DNA of 64,000 bases from Neospora caninum Liverpool (Eukaryota > Apicomplexa > Conoidasida > Eucoccidiorida > Sarcocystidae), in contig NC_018396.1 of assembly GCF_000208865.1 (NCBI RefSeq), forward strand, positions 2,785,101 through 2,849,100, in the 5' to 3' direction. The notes under the pieces were generated by a model. The model searched no databases and was not told where the DNA came from. It saw only the letters and a program-made list of their open reading frames with translations. How positions within the stretch are numbered: the first letter of the stretch is position 1; every line of letters starts with the position of its first letter. Made by a program: the position numbers and the translations under genes. This document shows, piece after piece, positions 59,082 to 64,000 of this stretch.

Positions 59082-62000
59082 TCACGAGCTTTCCTCTTCT
59101 CCTTGGCCAGGCGGCGCGCCCTTTTGCGTGTCGCACTGGAGGATTCGGTGCAGGTCTGTCTCCAGCTGTCTGGAAAGCAAAGACAAAAGACGCCACGACG
59201 CAACCAGACACTCTGAACACAGACCGCGAAGCCGCGTGCACGCTTCAGAGCGGCTGACGACACAAGAGACAGGACGCAAGTGGGGTGTCAAACCCGGCTT
59301 AATTCAGGTGTCCCTGCGGTTTTCGACGTCCTGAACCACCGCCACGCAGACGCATCTACTCACACTTTGAAATCCTGTGGCAGCTCGGCATCGAAACATC
59401 CGGCAACGCAGGACGCTCCGTCGCCTCCCTCCTCAAGCTTCATCTGTGTTTCCCCCTCAACTCTCTGCACAATTCCTTCTCCGCCCTCAAGACACACGCT
59501 CCAGCCTCGTACTGGCCCGCCGGTCAAGCCAAACCGTTGTTTCCGCCACGAAGCGTGTACCTCCAGAACTCTAACAGAGGCGGCGTGAACCTGAAATCGG
59601 TGTTCTGTCTTGTTCCCCTCTCCTTCTCGCCCGATTCCTGGCTCAAGCATCCGGCCACCCATCGCTCTATTTTCTGTTGGTCTGCGTTGTGTCTTCTCCC
59701 TTTCAGCATTCAGTGCATCGACGCCAGCAGAGTGACAAAAAGTGTTCCACCACTCGACGGGTCAGACTGTTCTCCTCGGCCTTACTCAAGGACAGCTTCG
59801 CAAACTGCACGATCCGTTAACGGGTTTCGTCCAGAGCCGCCGACCTCTCCGTTGCCTCCAACACCGTCCGCCTTCTCCCACGCAGCCTGGCTTCGAGCCG
59901 GAAGCGCGACCGTCGCTTCACCTGTTAGCAGTCGGCGTCTCGAGAGGAAGGCGCTGACGAGGACCGCTAACTTCGGGAACAGATAGTAGAGCGGAAAGAC
60001 GATCGGAACCGCGCGCTGAACCAACTCACAAAGATCTTCAGAGGCTGAGGAAGACACACCACACGAAGGACAGGACGAGCAATGGGAAGAAAGACAACGC
60101 GGCAGGGGGGCGATGAGCCGCATGGTTCAGCGCACAGGCAACCAGAGAGTGTGCAAAGACCGCATGCATCTTTCGGCAGGGGATCGAGTCCAGAGAGGGA
60201 GACGACGGGAGACCAAAAAGGATCGAGTGACAGACCCGCTTCCAACGCTCTTCTGTCCCCTGTCCCTTTCATGTCGTCGCCCCGGCGCTGTGCGCAAAAA
60301 ACGATGCTCGCAGAAACACGCGCTGAGGACGGCCTGCACTGCTTCGAGGCTCACCTTGGTCGCCGAGGCGCTTGATGCTTTCGAGGAGAACCGCGTTAGC
60401 ACTCTCTGCGGCGAATGCCGGGTTCGTTTCGAGAGCGTCTCTCTTCACGCCTTCATTGTCTCTCAAGTCGCAGGCCACGCAAGTTATGCATTTGAAGTAG
60501 AAGAGACATCGATCCACGACGGTCAAGGGCGCCAGGGCCGGGTGCACAGACACTGAGGTGGGTTTCGCTGGCAGACGCACGAAGCGCTCGTAGCTGCGCC
60601 AGGACAACGAGACAGACAGATCGCTCCAACGCGCTTGAAAGCCCCACGGACGACTCGCGCGTTGGTGGGGAAAAGACGACAAAGCCCGGAAGGTCCCCCC
60701 TCTGGCCTGGCTAGCTGGCGAACCGCGCTCCACGGGTGTCCGAGACGTTCGAAAACCTTCCGTGGCAACCGCAGGGGGAACGGAGTCCTGTGTCGTCACA
60801 GCCTAAACCGTCCTTAAATGCGTTTGTGTCTTCCCCGTCGCGACTTCGTTCCCTCGCCTCACCTCACGCCCATCTTTTGTGTCTCGGCGCCCTGCTGCTT
60901 CGCTTCGCTGCACGCTTCCGACACGTGCCAAATCGCCGAGATCGTTTCCTTCAGAGCGGCCACACAGAGAGGCAGGATTTGCTGGGAATGCTGAAGAAAG
61001 CGACAGACGGGGTTGACAGCGTCGAGAGGAAAGCCTTCCGAGAACAGCAGTTGGAGTGCATGTGGACGCCGGGTAAGCTGCCGGTCAAAGACGCGGCACA
61101 CAATCTCCCATATGCCCCAGTTCCAGCCGTCTCTCTCTCGGTCTTCTCGCGTCAGCCAAGCGAGAACCGAGGCGAGTTCCTGCGTTTCCTTCGCCGTCTT
61201 CGGGCGATCCTCGATCGCAGCAGACAGGGCGAGCGGCGAAGAAGCCGCAGGCAGGGCCAGGCGACAGACCTCGAGGAGGACTTGGAAGACTGCCGCTTCC
61301 TGAGAAAAGAAAAAGGGAGCAAAGAGAACAGGGCGGAGAACCATCGACGATTCGACTCGGGAAAAGACGTGAGATTCCAAGCAGTCCCAGTCACAGTTTG
61401 CGTGCGTTCTCGGAGATGTCCTTTCCTCCCCGTTGCCTCTGCGTCGCTCCTCGACCTGCGCGCTTCCCTCTGCTGTCCTTGAGATGGCCACAGCTCATTT
61501 TTTTCCGAAACAAAACGGGAAAACGGTACTCCCTCTTTTCTCTGATGGTTCGCGGCTGAGCGTGCCGCATTCCCTCCTCCTGCCTTGCTGGATGGCCGTA
61601 CCTGAGACGCGAGGATTTCTTCCGGATCGAAGAGGACACGCGGGAACCCTGGAAGAACGGGAGCGCCCATAAAAACGTAGCTTTCCATTTTCAGAAGGAA
61701 GAAGTATATCACGTCTGGGAGGATGTTAAAGGCGAGGAGCCGAAAGAGAACAGTGGCTGGAACGCGAAGAAGAAGATTCAAGACATTCTGGCAAATGTTG
61801 AAGTACTGCGCCGCCACCTCGGAAAAAGGCAACGATTTTCCTTGCATTCCCAGGGCGCCGCAGTCTCGCTTCACCGCTCCTGGCTTCTCGTCGCCCTTGT
61901 CTCCGACGGACTCACGCGCGCGCGGACTCGCCACAGAGACCGAAGGCAGAAAGGAGACAATCAATTCTGTGGCGAGAGCGAGGCACGCGACGCTGGGCTC

Positions 62001-63494
62001 CAACGCGGCGTAGAACCGCCACGTCTCCAGGAGGAGGCACAGCTCCTCTTCGCTCGGAAGCCGCGGAACCCCCGCGGAGGGCCGCGGAGCCTCCAGGTCA
62101 CTCCAGAGTCTGTCAGAGAGAAAATAGAGCAGAAAAAGCAGAGAGGGAGGAACGCGAGACACGCATGGGCATGCGGAGGTGAGAACCCGTTGATGTATGT
62201 GTCTCCGTCGGTCCTCAAGTGACGGAGCTGCGGCGTCACGCAGGAAAAAACTCGATTTCGAGACACGAAACGAACACGCAGGATTGTGGAGACCATGCGG
62301 AGAGGCAAGAAGCCTCGCTACGTCGGACAAGGGTAGCGTTCCTAAACAACGCACAAAAACAGAGACCCGACAGGCTAGAAGCAGTACTGAGGCAGTTACA
62401 CAAAAGCACCCACTTGTGCAAATGCTCTCGGCCAAAGACAAAGATCTCCAGCGCTGAAGGCGTCGAGCAAGTCGAGAGACCTGGCTCTGCTCCGGCTCTT
62501 GCGAAGTCACGAGCCTCAGAAGAAACCCGAGAAGGAATGTCCAGTGAGGCGGCGAGGCGGCCCCGTGCGCGCAGAGCTGTCCAAGTATTTGCAGTGAAGG
62601 GTTTGATGGCAACTTCGGCGAGGAGTCTGAGCATGAACGAACACCGGAAGGCAGCACGCCTTTCGAAACGGAAGCAACAAGGCTCGAACTGGAATCAAAA
62701 CGACGCCACGACGGTAGTGTCCCGACAGAAACTCGCCTGAGAAGAAGTTTCCCAAAGCGAAGAGAAACGGGAAGAGCACAAGCGCGCTACACGTGCACAC
62801 AGTTTCAGGAAATGGAGCACAGAGACCCTCCTGCGAAGCGTCGCCTCGCAGTCGCAGCCTTGGTGCGTCCTTTCTTTAAACTATGGTGGGACTCAGAAAA
62901 GGAGAGCGTCGCGAAGCGGCTGCAGAGCCCCCCTCGCTCCCACTGGCGGCGGAGTCGCAACGAGCGGAGTCTCTCGACTGGCAAAAACGCCCAAGTCATC
63001 CACGACCGGGCACTCTACAGAGAAAGCGAAGAACGTTTCTTCTCCTATTGCTGGCGCCGCGGCAGGGAAGATCGGCAGAATCGGCTTCGATACACTTGGT
63101 GGATGTTCCGCCATCGGATCCGCGAGTCAGAGCTTGAAACAAAGGCCCACTGGGGCAGCCTAGCTGCTGGAGGGGCGGCTGGCTTTTTCTGGGTACTTTT
63201 TGTACGGGTTGGACAAATGGATTAGATCTTGATATCTGCGTATACAGACTGGAGTGCTATTGCGGAGCAGAGGGTTGAGACTCTCGCGGAAAAAGAACCA
63301 GGTGAACTCCTTACTGTTTCAATCGCAGATCGTCTCCGGCACAAACTCGAGAGAGTGTGAAGGGAGAGAGAAAGGAAGGGTCCAACTGCTCCCGCCAGTC
63401 CGCCGGGCGAGGCTGCAAGAGCGAGAAGACTTCAGGCAAAGCGGCGGAGACGGCGTCTTGAACGAAGCGGAGCGCCCAGTGTCCAAAGAGCGGC
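59082..63494 (-). CDS. Large helical-repeat-like protein, C-terminal part; N-terminus beyond right edge
   Basis: Eight exons with unbroken phase: 63315-63494, 62414-62626, 61602-62109, 60863-61299, 60355-60593, 59786-60044, 59561-59590 and 59082-59169, about 650 residues ending QCDTQKGAPPGQGEEESS. The chain is dominated by amphipathic helices, as in HEAT/ARM-type proteins. Examples are GHWALRFVQDAVSAALPEVF, LCLLLETWRFYAALEPSVAC, YFNICQNVLNLLLRVPATVL, EAAVFQVLLEVCRLALPAAS, ALKETISAIWHVSEACSEAK and FPLYYLFPKLAVLVSAFL. An acidic or Gly-rich loop lies near SPRARESVGDKGDEKPG. No catalytic motif is visible and I cannot name a family. The exon at 63315-63494 begins in mid-codon, so earlier exons lie upstream, probably beyond base 64000. 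The region 63495-64000 reads as intron or uncertain exon. Confidence 0.75.
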
Positions 63495-63759
63495 CTGGGA
63501 GAAAGCACAGGCAGTCGTGCAAAGAAACGGACAGGAGAGAGACGGAAGGCTGGGAGAGGGGTATCAGCAACAGAAAACGTGTCTACTCCCCGAGGTACAC
63601 AGACCGCAAAAGCGTCAGCCTCGAGGCAGAAGACCCGGAGTGGACGCCGCAGTGTCTCTCGCCCTCGCATTTCGGTCTTTTCCGTCTGCGCCTCCATCTG
63701 TGCCAGTGTGGGGCAGGCCCCGTTGCCTACGCGATTCCTCTTCGCTTCTCCCTGTGCCT

Positions 63760-63774
63760 GGGGGGGGGGGGGGG
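63760..63774. repeat. 15-base G homopolymer
   Basis: An uninterrupted G run in the presumed intron of the right-edge gene. It is the third G/C homopolymer of 15 or more bases in the window. Confidence 0.9.
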
Positions 63775-64000
63775 TCTCGGCTGTTTGATTTCTCTTCTTT
63801 CGTCCGCTTTCCTCGTCTCCGTTCCGCTCCTTGTTTCACTTTCCACTTTTCGCTTCGTTTCTTGGCGTTTCTCCTCGCGCCGCAGCGAGAGAGCCTTACT
63901 GTGACGCGCAGAACTCGAGAAGGCCCCGCCACGGAAGGCTGTGAAGCTTCGCCAAGTACGTGGCGTCCCGTGCTGCAAACACCGACGCAAGGGAAACGCC

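Noticed and set aside
58747..59241. Minus-strand 164-codon open frame over the end of the right-edge gene
   Set aside because: A basic low-complexity shadow frame; the spliced frame ends properly with TGA at 59082-59084, and extending by splicing meets stops.
62236..62657. Alternative frame of the 62.4-62.6 kb exon (SPPHWTFLLGFLLRLVTSQE)
   Set aside because: It looks helical too, but its donor phase does not match the next exon, whereas the LLAEVAIKPF frame does on both sides.

Overview
The window is nuclear DNA of a coccidian apicomplexan, most likely a sarcocystid of the Toxoplasma/Neospora/Hammondia group. The evidence is intron-rich genes with GT-AG junctions, GC-rich coding sequence, TA microsatellites and long G/C homopolymers in introns, TGCATGC motifs in intergenic DNA, and two inner-membrane-complex alveolin genes. 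The species cannot be told from this sequence alone. All gene models are my own by-eye splices, checked by reading-phase continuity; no search was run.

Layout, left to right: (1) minus, 418-2527 and off the left edge, a Ygr210/YchF-like Obg-family GTPase. (2) plus, 5916-13603, RNA polymerase III subunit RPC3 in 12 exons. (3) minus, 15229-19652, splicing factor SF3B4 in 7 exons. (4) plus, 23664-26744, a DUF819 multi-pass membrane protein. (5) minus, 28969-46614, a giant gene of about 4,240 codons. It has a disordered N-terminus with repeated Trp-Gly-Phe-Phe-like motifs, about 4 kb of tandem repeats, a strongly degenerate myosin-head-like region with no usable P-loop, and a coiled-coil tail. 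(6) minus, 49533-52684, and (7) plus, 55427-about 58045, two alveolin-family cytoskeleton genes arranged head to head. (8) minus, 59082 to beyond the right edge, the C-terminal part of a large helical protein that I could not identify.

The intergenic gaps (1-4 kb) hold divergent promoter regions or converging 3' ends. I see no convincing further gene, tRNA, rRNA or mobile element in them. The housekeeping genes serve transcription (RPC3), splicing (SF3B4) and probably ribosome-linked GTPase work. The two alveolins and perhaps the giant myosin-like protein belong to the parasite cortex and cytoskeleton. The most unusual object is the giant gene: its exons follow the order and spacing of a myosin motor from the front of the head to the converter, but the nucleotide-binding residues are missing.
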